In this document: positions 34,781 through 43,388 of the stretch, piece by piece
Position numbering within the stretch: position 1 is the first letter of the stretch
Layout of the letters: every line of letters begins with the position of its first letter
Source: Butyricimonas faecalis
GTDB taxonomy: Bacteria > Bacteroidota > Bacteroidia > Bacteroidales > Marinifilaceae
Direction of reading: 5' to 3'
NCBI RefSeq assembly: GCF_003991565.1
Contig: NZ_CP032819.1
Location: 930,001 to 994,000, forward strand
DNA: 64,000 nt
Translations under genes and position numbers: made by a program
The notes under the pieces: model-generated
Seen by the model: only the letters and a program-made list of their open reading frames with translations
Database searches by the model: none
Told to the model about the DNA's origin: nothing

Positions 34781-37051
34781 TTATTGTAATGTTGTCGATA
34801 TATTCACTTCGCAGTCGAAAACGGCCTTGCGCCATACGTCCCCGCCGGTTATCTCTATCTCCTTGCCGTAATGCGGTGCGGCGTTCCATATCCTGTCGCT
34901 CTCCGTATCGCGGCTCGTCCGTATCCAGCGGAAATTGCCGTCGGGAATGAGCGGTGTAATCTCTTCACCGCCCCTGTACACCCTGGCACGGAGCACCGTC
35001 GAAACGATTCCGTTGCGGAATGTCGTGCCGTTTTCAGACTCTACATAAACAGTATAGGAGGGAGATCCGTCGTAAAGTTTGAAAAAGGTATGGGTCGCAC
35101 TGATTTTTTCATTACAGTATGTCGCCGTGTAGCGGAGGGTCAGCACGTCGCGTCCTTCCCAGCCATGAAACAGGGGTGTCATTTCAAATACGGCGGCATT
35201 GCACCCGGCATCTTTCCATATGCCGTCAGCGGCAAGGTATTCCCACTGCCGGCTTTCCGGCTCGAAATTGTATTCGGTCGCCACAAGCGGGATATTATCC
35301 GGTTCGCATGCGCCTGAAAGCTCGTCCGTGAAATGGAACGCCGTGCCGCCTGTCAGGGAGACGGAACGGGGCTTGAGCAGTTCCTGCGCCTCCTCATCGA
35401 GGTCTTCCCAACGGATGGTCACATCGCGCAGTTCGATGCTGTCCTTGTCCCACTTGAAACACCCCGAAGCGAAATGCCCCGTCCCGTCCGGATTGATGAC
35501 GAAAGAACCGTCCCGTGAAGCGATCGAGCCGTCTTCGTTCAGCCGCAACAGAGGATTCTGTATGGTACCTCCGATACCTCCCTTGTTGAACCAGGCTCCG
35601 TAATCGTCCGTGTAGGACAAGGCTTCATCAGTCGCCTGATAGGGGGTCACGTTCTTTCCGGCCTCCAATTGGGGGGCGGACAACGACAAGGGGGCGGAAG
35701 CGGCAATGCCGAGATACATGACCGGTGAATCCGACTTGCGTATAGGGAAAGGGATACTATGGCGTATCCACCCTTTGACAGCGGTCGCCGTCCGCTCTCC
35801 GACAAGGTGTTCGTCCTGATAGAAGCGGACAGTCGCCGTCTCTTCCGTTTTTATCCAGACCGAGAAGCAATAATAGATTCCGGCATGAGCCTCCCGCCAT
35901 GCGGCACTTTGCATGGTAAGGAGACTCTCTTCCGTTATCCGTATGCACCGTCCGAGTCCGGCGGGAGATGTTTCATCCAGTTCTTCCGAATGGCTGAACC
36001 GGCAGGACAGGCTGTCGGGTATGACATTCTTATGGATTTTGCCCACATAGAACGTGCTTGAAAAACCGTTCCCGTCTCCTGCGGTAAGCGTGCCGGCTAT
36101 ATTGACATTGCGTGTGGCATAGAGATTCTGGAAATAGGCCCCGTAACCGTCCAATATACCGAAGACCGGATCGATGATGCCGCTGACCTTTCCCACACGG
36201 ACCTTGCTCGCCTCGCTGAAGGCGGATACGGACGCAAGACGGACAATGTTCAGGTCGGCGATTTCGCACCAGTCCCCCTCGGCGGTCAGGCTTGATGTCA
36301 GGTCAAGAAACAGGCTCCGGCTGTACTGTGCCGGGTAATCCACCGTGATGACCCATAATTTGTACTCCCAGTCCCGGTCGATGGAGATTACATCTTCCGC
36401 ATCCGTCTTTTCACGGTTCGTATAGCCGAACCGTATCGGTACGGAGTCCGATGCTTTGGAGGACCTGGCCTTGAACGATACCAGCAGGCGTTCCGGATGC
36501 CCGACCGGTTCTTCCAATGTCAGTATCAGCCCGCAAGATGCGTTTCCTGCCGGTTCCGCGTTGCGGATAATGCGGACAACGCGTGTCGCTTCCGAATCGG
36601 CATCCGGATATTCCGTTTGCAGCATGCTGCCATAAACGGCGTACCTGGACTTGTCCGGCACTCCCGCCATGCCTCCATCCATGACGGGATAGCACAGGGA
36701 GCGTTCGGTCGCCATGCCGTCGATGACATCCATATAGGGTGAATCGCTGTCAGAAGCCGTCAGGTACAAGGCCCCGCTGCGTGCCGTATCCAGCAGGTTG
36801 GTAACCCGCACGAAGTCCAGCAGTTCACCGCCCTGCGGCTCGTCCCCGTCCAGTAATGCCCCGACGAAATAAGGGGCGTTCCTGTCCCCGACAAGCTCCG
36901 TTCCGGTTTCTGTCACGCACATCAGCGAATAGACGGTACGCTCCCGTTCGGCATATTGCCTGCGGATGATATCCCCGGCTTGCAGTCCCTGTGTCTTCTG
37001 CGAGTCGGGGGCGATACGGATCTTGTATGTCGGATAACGGAATACGGACAT
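34781..37051 (-). CDS. Large tail-tip or fibre protein
   Basis: 756 residues, beta-rich. 'NLYATRNVNIAGTLTAGDGN' and 'WFNKGGIGGTIQNPLLRLNE' are fibre-type motifs shared with neighbours. Residues about 330-480 look like a carbohydrate-binding jelly roll ('ESLLTMQSAAWREAHAGIYY', 'APQLEAGKNVTPYQ'). The C-terminal 150 residues are Ig-like. It ends 5 bases before the next gene. A role in host adsorption is likely from composition and place. Confidence 0.65.
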   Translation of the reverse strand: MSVFRYPTYKIRIAPDSQKTQGLQAGDIIRRQYAERERTVYSLMCVTETGTELVGDRNAPYFVGALLDGDEPQGGELLDFVRVTNLLDTARSGALYLTASDSDSPYMDVIDGMATERSLCYPVMDGGMAGVPDKSRYAVYGSMLQTEYPDADSEATRVVRIIRNAEPAGNASCGLILTLEEPVGHPERLLVSFKARSSKASDSVPIRFGYTNREKTDAEDVISIDRDWEYKLWVITVDYPAQYSRSLFLDLTSSLTAEGDWCEIADLNIVRLASVSAFSEASKVRVGKVSGIIDPVFGILDGYGAYFQNLYATRNVNIAGTLTAGDGNGFSSTFYVGKIHKNVIPDSLSCRFSHSEELDETSPAGLGRCIRITEESLLTMQSAAWREAHAGIYYCFSVWIKTEETATVRFYQDEHLVGERTATAVKGWIRHSIPFPIRKSDSPVMYLGIAASAPLSLSAPQLEAGKNVTPYQATDEALSYTDDYGAWFNKGGIGGTIQNPLLRLNEDGSIASRDGSFVINPDGTGHFASGCFKWDKDSIELRDVTIRWEDLDEEAQELLKPRSVSLTGGTAFHFTDELSGACEPDNIPLVATEYNFEPESRQWEYLAADGIWKDAGCNAAVFEMTPLFHGWEGRDVLTLRYTATYCNEKISATHTFFKLYDGSPSYTVYVESENGTTFRNGIVSTVLRARVYRGGEEITPLIPDGNFRWIRTSRDTESDRIWNAAPHYGKEIEITGGDVWRKAVFDCEVNISTTLQ

Positions 37052-37054
37052 GGA

Positions 37055-38743
37055 TTATGACAGTTTTTCCACGGTGTCCCCCGAACAGCTGTCGCTGATC
37101 CAGAAGGAACCGTTGGTTACCGAAGTCTTTTGGACCTCGAACTCATAGGCGCGGAACTTACGGCGGGCCACCACTTCGTCGAATGTGGCGGAGACGCCTC
37201 CTGTCGTCCGGTTCCGACGGATAGCCCATCCGCTTCCGGAAAGGCCCGAGGAAAAGAACTCCGAAGAGAGCGACCCGGTAAAGACGCTGTTTCCGTAATG
37301 CCGGATACCATCCTTCTCCGCTTGCAGGCGTAACGCCTCTGTCAAGTATAGGGTTCTGTCAGTAATCCGGGTGGGCGACGCATGGATTCCGATATGCCCG
37401 GCTGCTTCCAACGGAACGCCGACCGTAACGAAATCGGCATCGGTGCGGATATGGAACGATTCGCTGTGACGGTTCTGCGGGGCATAACAGCTCACGGACG
37501 GACGGTGTGAAAAATCCGTGCTGTGAGGGATAGCCGTCCTTGCGTCCTCTTCCTCGTAGATTACCTCGGAAGAAAGCGATACGCGCTCCCTGTCGCCTGT
37601 GAGCATGAATCCCTCTGCCGTGCCCATCCGCAAGCGCTTGTGGATAACGATACCTTCATCGGAAGTGTCTACCCGGTATGAGGAGAGCAGGTCGGCGCCG
37701 TAGTTGTGGCGGACAGTCAGCGAGCCCGGAAAACAAGCCTTTCCGTAAGGGGAAAGCATCAGACACTCGCCGTCCACGTCTGATATGCCGGAGAACAGGC
37801 GTATCTTCGGGGTATGGTCGCCGCCTAAAAGAAGGTCACCGCCGATACTCCCGAACTGTATCTTGTCCTTGTCGGTACGCAGCAGTACGGGAACATCTCC
37901 GATCCGGATGCCGAACCCGTCCAGGAACGAGAGGAATCCGCCGAGCGCGACATCCTCTTCCGAGAACGAAAGCAGACATTTCCCTTTGTCGCCCAGTTCC
38001 ACGCTCTGCAGGGCTTTCAGCCCGCCGTCCATGACCGTACCCCCTCGCACTGTCAGATTCCGTCTCACCATGCCGTCCCGCATCGTCCAATCCGCCGTGT
38101 CCGTATTGGCGTTGCCACGATGGTAGACATCCTGCCCGCCCACGGCCAGCCGTGTCGGGGAGATGGATATTCCTGTATCCTCGTCCCCGATAATCCATGC
38201 CCCTTTGGAATGTACCGTCGCATCCAGAAAGTCTATATGGGAGGCATTGATTGTAGCGGTGGTCTTGTCCGCGTCGTAACGGAGCAACTGCCTGCCGCCG
38301 ATGTACAGGCTGTCACCCCCGACTTTCAGGTTACCGGTAATCCTGATGCCGTACTCGACGGCAGTTACCACACCTTCCGGATCGGTAATGTCCTGCGAAT
38401 AGGTTTCCAGGATACGGGTGTTTCCAATGCCGGCTTCGAAGCCGTAATTGGCACTGAGCCTGCCGGTCATGTCACCGCCCGATTTCTTCAGGTAATCCAA
38501 CAGCAAACCGCCGCTTCCGGAACCGCCTTCCCCCGCAACGGCTCCGGCAATGGCGGATGCAAAACCGTAAGCGGTATTCTTCAGTCTCAGGCTGGTCTCG
38601 TCGCCTTCCTCGATGCCGTAAGGATGCTCGTCGTCCTTTTTCTGCTGGGCATTGAAAAAGTTATGGTACAGCTGTGCGTAGATGGAATAGCACAGGCTCT
38701 CCTTGTCGAGGGTTTCTATATCGGGATGCAGTTGTACGCTCAT
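37055..38743 (-). CDS. Tail fibre/appendage protein
   Basis: 562 residues from ATG 38743, chosen because it overlaps the upstream stop (ATGA). The N-terminal 100 residues are helical ('SLCYSIYAQLYHNFFNAQQK'). Next come a Gly/Ser linker and fibre-type motifs ('LLDYLKKSGGDMTGRLSANY', 'ITGNLKVGGDSLYIGGRQLL'). The C-terminus ('FRAYEFEVQKTSVTNGSFWI') resembles the last domain of other tail-associated proteins in this group. No enzymatic motif is visible. Confidence 0.65.
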   Translation of the reverse strand: MSVQLHPDIETLDKESLCYSIYAQLYHNFFNAQQKKDDEHPYGIEEGDETSLRLKNTAYGFASAIAGAVAGEGGSGSGGLLLDYLKKSGGDMTGRLSANYGFEAGIGNTRILETYSQDITDPEGVVTAVEYGIRITGNLKVGGDSLYIGGRQLLRYDADKTTATINASHIDFLDATVHSKGAWIIGDEDTGISISPTRLAVGGQDVYHRGNANTDTADWTMRDGMVRRNLTVRGGTVMDGGLKALQSVELGDKGKCLLSFSEEDVALGGFLSFLDGFGIRIGDVPVLLRTDKDKIQFGSIGGDLLLGGDHTPKIRLFSGISDVDGECLMLSPYGKACFPGSLTVRHNYGADLLSSYRVDTSDEGIVIHKRLRMGTAEGFMLTGDRERVSLSSEVIYEEEDARTAIPHSTDFSHRPSVSCYAPQNRHSESFHIRTDADFVTVGVPLEAAGHIGIHASPTRITDRTLYLTEALRLQAEKDGIRHYGNSVFTGSLSSEFFSSGLSGSGWAIRRNRTTGGVSATFDEVVARRKFRAYEFEVQKTSVTNGSFWISDSCSGDTVEKLS

Positions 38744-39630
38744 TTGGTGTAGCTGGTCTTGGAAAGAAAATTCTGGATACGTGATGTCAGCGAGATGAAG
38801 TTCGGCATATTGATCGGCGACATTGTGCCCATCAGTGTGGGGGTCATGATTTTCGAACATTCCGTCAGGAAGTCGAGCATCAGCCGGGCAAGCTCATTAC
38901 CCAGAACCAGCGGCTCGGTGGCATTTTCGTCACCGAGCGTCACCTTGTTGTCGGCAACGGCAACGGTCGTGGAATTGACCTTTTGCACCACTTTGTCCGC
39001 CGTCTGTCTGACTTCAGACTTGTCCACCGTATGCGTGATGCTTTCCGCATCGATAACGCTTGCCGCTTCCTTGTCCTTGTCATTTCTGACGGTTGTTGTG
39101 ACGGCAGTCGGCGTATAGCGGGTGGAGGTCTCGTTGCCGGTGGCTTCCAATTCATCGTAGTCCGGGGAGGAATCGCTTTCCGGATCCAGCTCCTCCATTT
39201 CAGTCACGCCGATGACGGTTTCCGTGCGGGCATTGAGCCGCAGGATATCCACATGGGAGAAGTTAACCACATAGGCATAGCGGGTGGCGGCATCCATGAA
39301 GATGGTCACGTCGGAAAAGAGTACGGGTACGATCAGGAAGCCGCCTTCGCTGTTGGTGGCGGCCGAGAGCAGCACGCCTTTATGGATGACAGGTTCGGCG
39401 GAGGCCGTCTCGTCCGGGTACTCGCCGACATCGATGGTACCGCCGTAGTCGGAAAACTCCTCGTCCGAGGGGTCGTCGTGTATCTTGGCGACATAACCGT
39501 GTATCATGCGGGCCGTACCGATACCGGACATGCCTCCGGGAGCCAGGTTGATTCGTTCCATACTACGGCCGAGGGCTATCTTGCGGATAGCCTCACGGAT
39601 AAGCAACTGGTTGGATTTGTCTGAGGACAT
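38740..39630 (-). CDS. Probable baseplate spike/assembly protein (gpV-like)
   Basis: 296 residues. The N-terminal domain ('IGTARMIHGYVAKIHDDPSD') suits the OB fold of gpV/gp5-type spike proteins. The C-terminal region, 'STTVAVADNKVTLGDENATE' then 'MTPTLMGTMSPINMPNFISL', follows the pattern of baseplate assembly proteins. It lies between the hub-like gene at 41083 (across the inserted ATPase) and the tail appendage genes, which is the expected position. Confidence 0.6.
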   Translation of the reverse strand: MSSDKSNQLLIREAIRKIALGRSMERINLAPGGMSGIGTARMIHGYVAKIHDDPSDEEFSDYGGTIDVGEYPDETASAEPVIHKGVLLSAATNSEGGFLIVPVLFSDVTIFMDAATRYAYVVNFSHVDILRLNARTETVIGVTEMEELDPESDSSPDYDELEATGNETSTRYTPTAVTTTVRNDKDKEAASVIDAESITHTVDKSEVRQTADKVVQKVNSTTVAVADNKVTLGDENATEPLVLGNELARLMLDFLTECSKIMTPTLMGTMSPINMPNFISLTSRIQNFLSKTSYTK

Positions 39631-39808
39631 GAGTTTTTTTTAAGAATAGGATACTGGAAGATAATTTGATTTCAGTCGATCATAAAAAACAAGAAGCAAA
39701 CATATAATAGGATGATAAATAGACGGTTGCACTGGTTTGTTCGTAAAGAAATGAGCAGATTTCGGTTTAGATTTGAGTAAAACATATAATAGAATTGAGT
39801 AAAAATCA

Positions 39809-39838
39809 TTGCTAATTTGAACATTTTATATACCTTTG
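39809..39838 (+). promoter_or_regulatory. Promoter of the inserted ATPase gene
   Basis: TACCTTTG at 39831-39838 matches the Bacteroidales -7 consensus. TTG at 39809-39811 is 19 bases upstream. The 180 bases before it are AT-rich and gene-free. Confidence 0.65.
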
Positions 39839-39859
39839 TGCCGTAATATACAGTTGATT

Positions 39860-41044
39860 ATGTACAAGAGAAAGCAATTTAGCGAATTACTATCCAGATT
39901 ATCAGAGAGAAGGGATAAGATACAAGTAATTTCAGGGCCACGACAAGTGGGAAAGTCCACCATGGTCAAGCAGGTAATGCAAGAGGTGTCCATTCCGAAT
40001 ATGCTGGTTTCAGCCGATTCCGTACAAAAAAATAACACGACATGGATTGGTGAAATGTGGGATACTGCACGGGCGCGTATGAGGATGGGCAAACACAATG
40101 AATATTTGCTTGTGATAGACGAAGTCCACAAGTTGGACAACTGGAGTGAGGAAGTCAAAAAACAGTGGGATGCAGATACTTTCAATGATATAAATCTAAA
40201 GATCGTCATTTTGGGCTCATCCCGTCTGCTTCTCAAGGACGGGCTTACGGAATCCCTCGCCGGTCGCTACGAACTGATCCGAATGCCGCATTGGAGCTAT
40301 ACGGAGATGCGGGATGCCTTCGGGATGGATTTGGACAAATTCATCTATTTCGGTGGATATCCTGGCGGAGCCAGGCTGACGGCGAGCGAAGCCCGCTGGC
40401 GCCGTTACATAAAGGACAGCATCATTGCGCCTGCCATTGAACATGACATACTGATGACTAAAGTCATATATAAGCCGGAACTGATGAAACAATTGTTTGA
40501 GCTGGGGTGTACATATTCCGGGGAAGAGATTTCGTTGACAAAGCTGCTCGGGCAGTTACAGGATGCCGGTAACGTGACGACATTGGCTAATTATCTGACA
40601 ACACTGACAGAATCGCAACTGCTTTGTGGCTTACAGAAATATGCGAATGACAATGCAAGAAAATACAATTCGGTTCCCAAGTTGATGGTGTTTAACACAT
40701 CCTTGTTCAGTGCATTATCCGGAATTTCCTTCAAAAAGGCATTTACCACCCCTAAAATCTGGGGACGATGGGTAGAGAGCACTATCGGGGCACATATTCT
40801 GAATATGGCAGACGAGCAGGACTTTAAGGTCTATTATTGGAGGGAACAGAACGATGAAGTCGACTTCGTGATCGAATGCAACCGGCAATGTGTCGCTATC
40901 GAGGTCAAAAGCGGCCGTCGTACAACTAACAAGGGATTGTCTGTATTCAGTACTAAATTCCGGCCTGTACATTCATTTGTGGTCGGATCCGGAGGGGTGC
41001 CGGTAGAGGAATTCCTGTCGTGGGATCTCAATGTTTTCGATTAA
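39860..41044 (+). CDS. AAA_14/DUF4143 ATPase
   Basis: 394 residues from ATG 39860 (MYKRKQFSELLSRL). Walker A is 'ISGPRQVGKSTMVKQ' (residues about 23-37), Walker B 'YLLVIDEVHKLDNW', and sensor-like 'IVILGSSRLLL'. The C-terminal DUF4143 part ends in a PD-(D/E)xK-like motif, 'DEVDFVIECNRQCVAIEVKS'. Such proteins are common in Bacteroidales genomes and of uncertain role. It is the only plus-strand gene within the baseplate cluster, has its own promoter, and is more AT-rich than its neighbours, so it looks like a late-acquired extra gene. Confidence 0.85.
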   Translation: MYKRKQFSELLSRLSERRDKIQVISGPRQVGKSTMVKQVMQEVSIPNMLVSADSVQKNNTTWIGEMWDTARARMRMGKHNEYLLVIDEVHKLDNWSEEVKKQWDADTFNDINLKIVILGSSRLLLKDGLTESLAGRYELIRMPHWSYTEMRDAFGMDLDKFIYFGGYPGGARLTASEARWRRYIKDSIIAPAIEHDILMTKVIYKPELMKQLFELGCTYSGEEISLTKLLGQLQDAGNVTTLANYLTTLTESQLLCGLQKYANDNARKYNSVPKLMVFNTSLFSALSGISFKKAFTTPKIWGRWVESTIGAHILNMADEQDFKVYYWREQNDEVDFVIECNRQCVAIEVKSGRRTTNKGLSVFSTKFRPVHSFVVGSGGVPVEEFLSWDLNVFD

Positions 41045-41082
41045 ATAATCCGGCTGCCCATACACAGCTACCTCATCGCAGG

Positions 41083-42408
41083 TTATTTTCTGATTTTGTA
41101 GGGGATTGACAACTGTTGCCTGTATCCACCCACTCCGAAAGTAGTCGTTACCTCTTCCACGAGATACACGCCGTTCTTGGAAGGATTACGGTAATCGATC
41201 AGTTCCACCTGTACGGCAGGCGACAGCCCGAAATCCCCGAATATGGTCACATTGCCGGTGATTCCGTTCATATTGTAATTCCGGAAGTATTCCGTCGTCT
41301 CTTCCACAAGCCGGTCGGAATTGATTCCGACATGAGGTGACATATACGGCACGATGGTATATGTGGACAAATCCACCTTGGTCCTGGTGTTTGCTCCCGA
41401 TGCCGTCGTGTTGCCCGTTACCTTGTGTGTCTTCTTTGAAATCTGCGTGGCATTGACCGTCTGAAACTCCTTGCTGCCCGGCGTCGCCGGGTCGTATTCA
41501 GGATTCATGCGTACCGTCACCTCAAAGAATTTTTCATCCGTCCCGAGAGCCTTGCCGGTCACCGCCAGAAACTTCGGATCGGTCCTGACCACTTTCAGGT
41601 TGCTCTGCGCCACATGCTCGTTGAAGCATATCCTGTACGGTCCTGTCGATTCGTCCTCCGGAAATACCGGCTGTGCCTTGCTGGACGAATAAGGACGCCC
41701 GACGGCAATGGACGGCATCGCCCCGTCATTATCGGCATCGTATTTCAAAAAGCAGTAGACCTTGTACTTCGACCATTCGGAAAGGATATCCGCCACCGTG
41801 AAGTTGTCCGTGACCTTTACCTTGCCGATATGTATCTCAAACCGTTTCGTATCCGAGTGTATTCTGAATCCGGTATCTTTCAGGATATTGTACCTGCCTT
41901 CCAGCACTTCGTTTACCGTCGTCCCTTTCGCCGGGGTCTCGAAATGAGGTGCCTGTTTCAGTTTGAGCTTGTAGGCCATGTTCTCGCACTGGATTTCCAG
42001 CGTGCTGTCTGAATTGTAGCCGGTAATGTATCCGTCGAACATATTTTTCAGCACGCCGTTGTAGCCCAGCTTGATGTTGATGCGCTGTCCGACCTTGAAT
42101 GTCGTCTCGTCGACCAGCCGCTGCGTGCTGCGTTTTTCGATGATGACACCGTCCTGCATCACCTCCGTCGTTATCCTCGACACGTCCTTGCCCTCCAATG
42201 TCACGTTCCCGATAATCGTGGAGCGGCATACCGACCCTTTCGGGAATATCACTTTGGCCGTTCCAATCAGCTTCTTGTAACTCTCGTTGATTTCGAGCGA
42301 CTGTACTTCCGTAATCTCCACGCCGTTCTGTATCCTCATCGGATTGGACGGGTCGGCATCCCCGATGGTGATGCGGCAGCAGAGGATATCCATTGCAGCT
42401 ATACCCAT
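41083..42408 (-). CDS. Baseplate hub protein (gp27/gpD-like)
   Basis: 441 residues. The N-terminal part 'EITEVQSLEINESYKKLIGT' and 'INIKLGYNGVLKNMFDGYIT' have the beta-barrel pattern of hub proteins; 'LEIQCENMAYKLKLKQAP' and 'TVADILSEWSKY' follow. The C-terminal 'NPSKNGVYLVEEVTTTFG' is typical of the tube-like hub end. It follows the DUF6046-like gene with a 10-base overlap, as expected for the hub between tape measure and spike. Confidence 0.68.
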   Translation of the reverse strand: MGIAAMDILCCRITIGDADPSNPMRIQNGVEITEVQSLEINESYKKLIGTAKVIFPKGSVCRSTIIGNVTLEGKDVSRITTEVMQDGVIIEKRSTQRLVDETTFKVGQRINIKLGYNGVLKNMFDGYITGYNSDSTLEIQCENMAYKLKLKQAPHFETPAKGTTVNEVLEGRYNILKDTGFRIHSDTKRFEIHIGKVKVTDNFTVADILSEWSKYKVYCFLKYDADNDGAMPSIAVGRPYSSSKAQPVFPEDESTGPYRICFNEHVAQSNLKVVRTDPKFLAVTGKALGTDEKFFEVTVRMNPEYDPATPGSKEFQTVNATQISKKTHKVTGNTTASGANTRTKVDLSTYTIVPYMSPHVGINSDRLVEETTEYFRNYNMNGITGNVTIFGDFGLSPAVQVELIDYRNPSKNGVYLVEEVTTTFGVGGYRQQLSIPYKIRK

Positions 42409-43376
42409 AGACGTGTCAGTTTAAGCAACGAGGCGGGGTCGATGACCTCCGTACCGAATTTAACATACTTGATCCACTTGTTCGTGTGCTTGATGGCCGT
42501 GTCCACCTTTTCCTGTTCCGCCAGTTTCAGTTCCACGGCTTCCGATGGCTCCACGGCGACACAGTTGAGCGAATACGGCTGCACGTTCCGGCAATCCGTA
42601 GGCTGTAAGGTATAGCCCTGTATAATCAACCGTGAAATGTTGAACTGGCGCAATACCGTGTTGTCGCAATCGATGACACCCTTGTATTGTACCAGCCTGA
42701 TAAACTTGGACACTTCCGCCTCGGGATACACGTCCGGGTATTTGGAGGTGATCTTGCCGTTGATGGTAATCTCGAGGTCACCCCCGGATATATATTCCTT
42801 GCGGGTATAGTCCCGCCCCTGTACCCGGGTCAGCAGGATATTGTTCCGGCTGCTGACCTGTACCTGCGGTCCCAGGTCCACGAATGTCACCAGTCCATAC
42901 CGGCTGTTCGGCAAAACCTTGCACTCGCTGTTGTCATAATACTTCCCCTCCTCTGATATGGACAGTTCCAGAAAATCCGCCACTGTCCGGCCGACGATGG
43001 AATCGGTATGGTTTTTCTTCTGCGCCACCGCCTGCTGTTCCCTGATGAGCTGGTAGTACTGTCCGGTCTTGTTCGCAAGGCTGGACTGCGACTGTGTCTG
43101 AAGATACTTGTCCCGCACCTGCTGTTCCCAGTATTTGAGGTATCGGGGATAGGAACGTAGCAACCCGTAAGCCGTCTGCGAGGCAACCTGTATGGCTGCC
43201 CGTTTGAGCAGGTCATGGTGCCTGGAGAAGTAATGTACCTGCCCGTCCTGCAATTCGGCAAGCCCCATGCCCAACGCCAGACGCGTGGCGTTGCTGATGT
43301 ATCCGCCAAGCGAACCGTGGTTGAGTATGCCTCCGCTCAACAAAGTCGAGGCCGCGATTTGTATCAGTCTTCCCAT
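42399..43376 (-). CDS. Tail/baseplate protein, DUF6046-like
   Basis: 325 residues. The N-terminal 80 residues are Ala/Gly-rich helices. The rest includes 'YYDNSECKVLPNSRYGLVTF' and 'FIRLVQYKGVIDCDNTVLRQ', which resemble DUF6046-type proteins found between tape measure and hub in Bacteroides phages. It may connect the tail tube to the hub. The start is 13 bases after the tape-measure stop. Confidence 0.6.
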   Translation of the reverse strand: MGRLIQIAASTLLSGGILNHGSLGGYISNATRLALGMGLAELQDGQVHYFSRHHDLLKRAAIQVASQTAYGLLRSYPRYLKYWEQQVRDKYLQTQSQSSLANKTGQYYQLIREQQAVAQKKNHTDSIVGRTVADFLELSISEEGKYYDNSECKVLPNSRYGLVTFVDLGPQVQVSSRNNILLTRVQGRDYTRKEYISGGDLEITINGKITSKYPDVYPEAEVSKFIRLVQYKGVIDCDNTVLRQFNISRLIIQGYTLQPTDCRNVQPYSLNCVAVEPSEAVELKLAEQEKVDTAIKHTNKWIKYVKFGTEVIDPASLLKLTRLWV

Positions 43377-43388
43377 AATCCTTTCATT

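Noticed and set aside
39701..39792. Direct repeat CATATAATAG (39701-39710 and 39783-39792) as target duplication of the ATPase insertion
   Set aside because: Both copies lie on the same side of the gene, so they do not flank it. The sequence is AT-rich enough to recur by chance.
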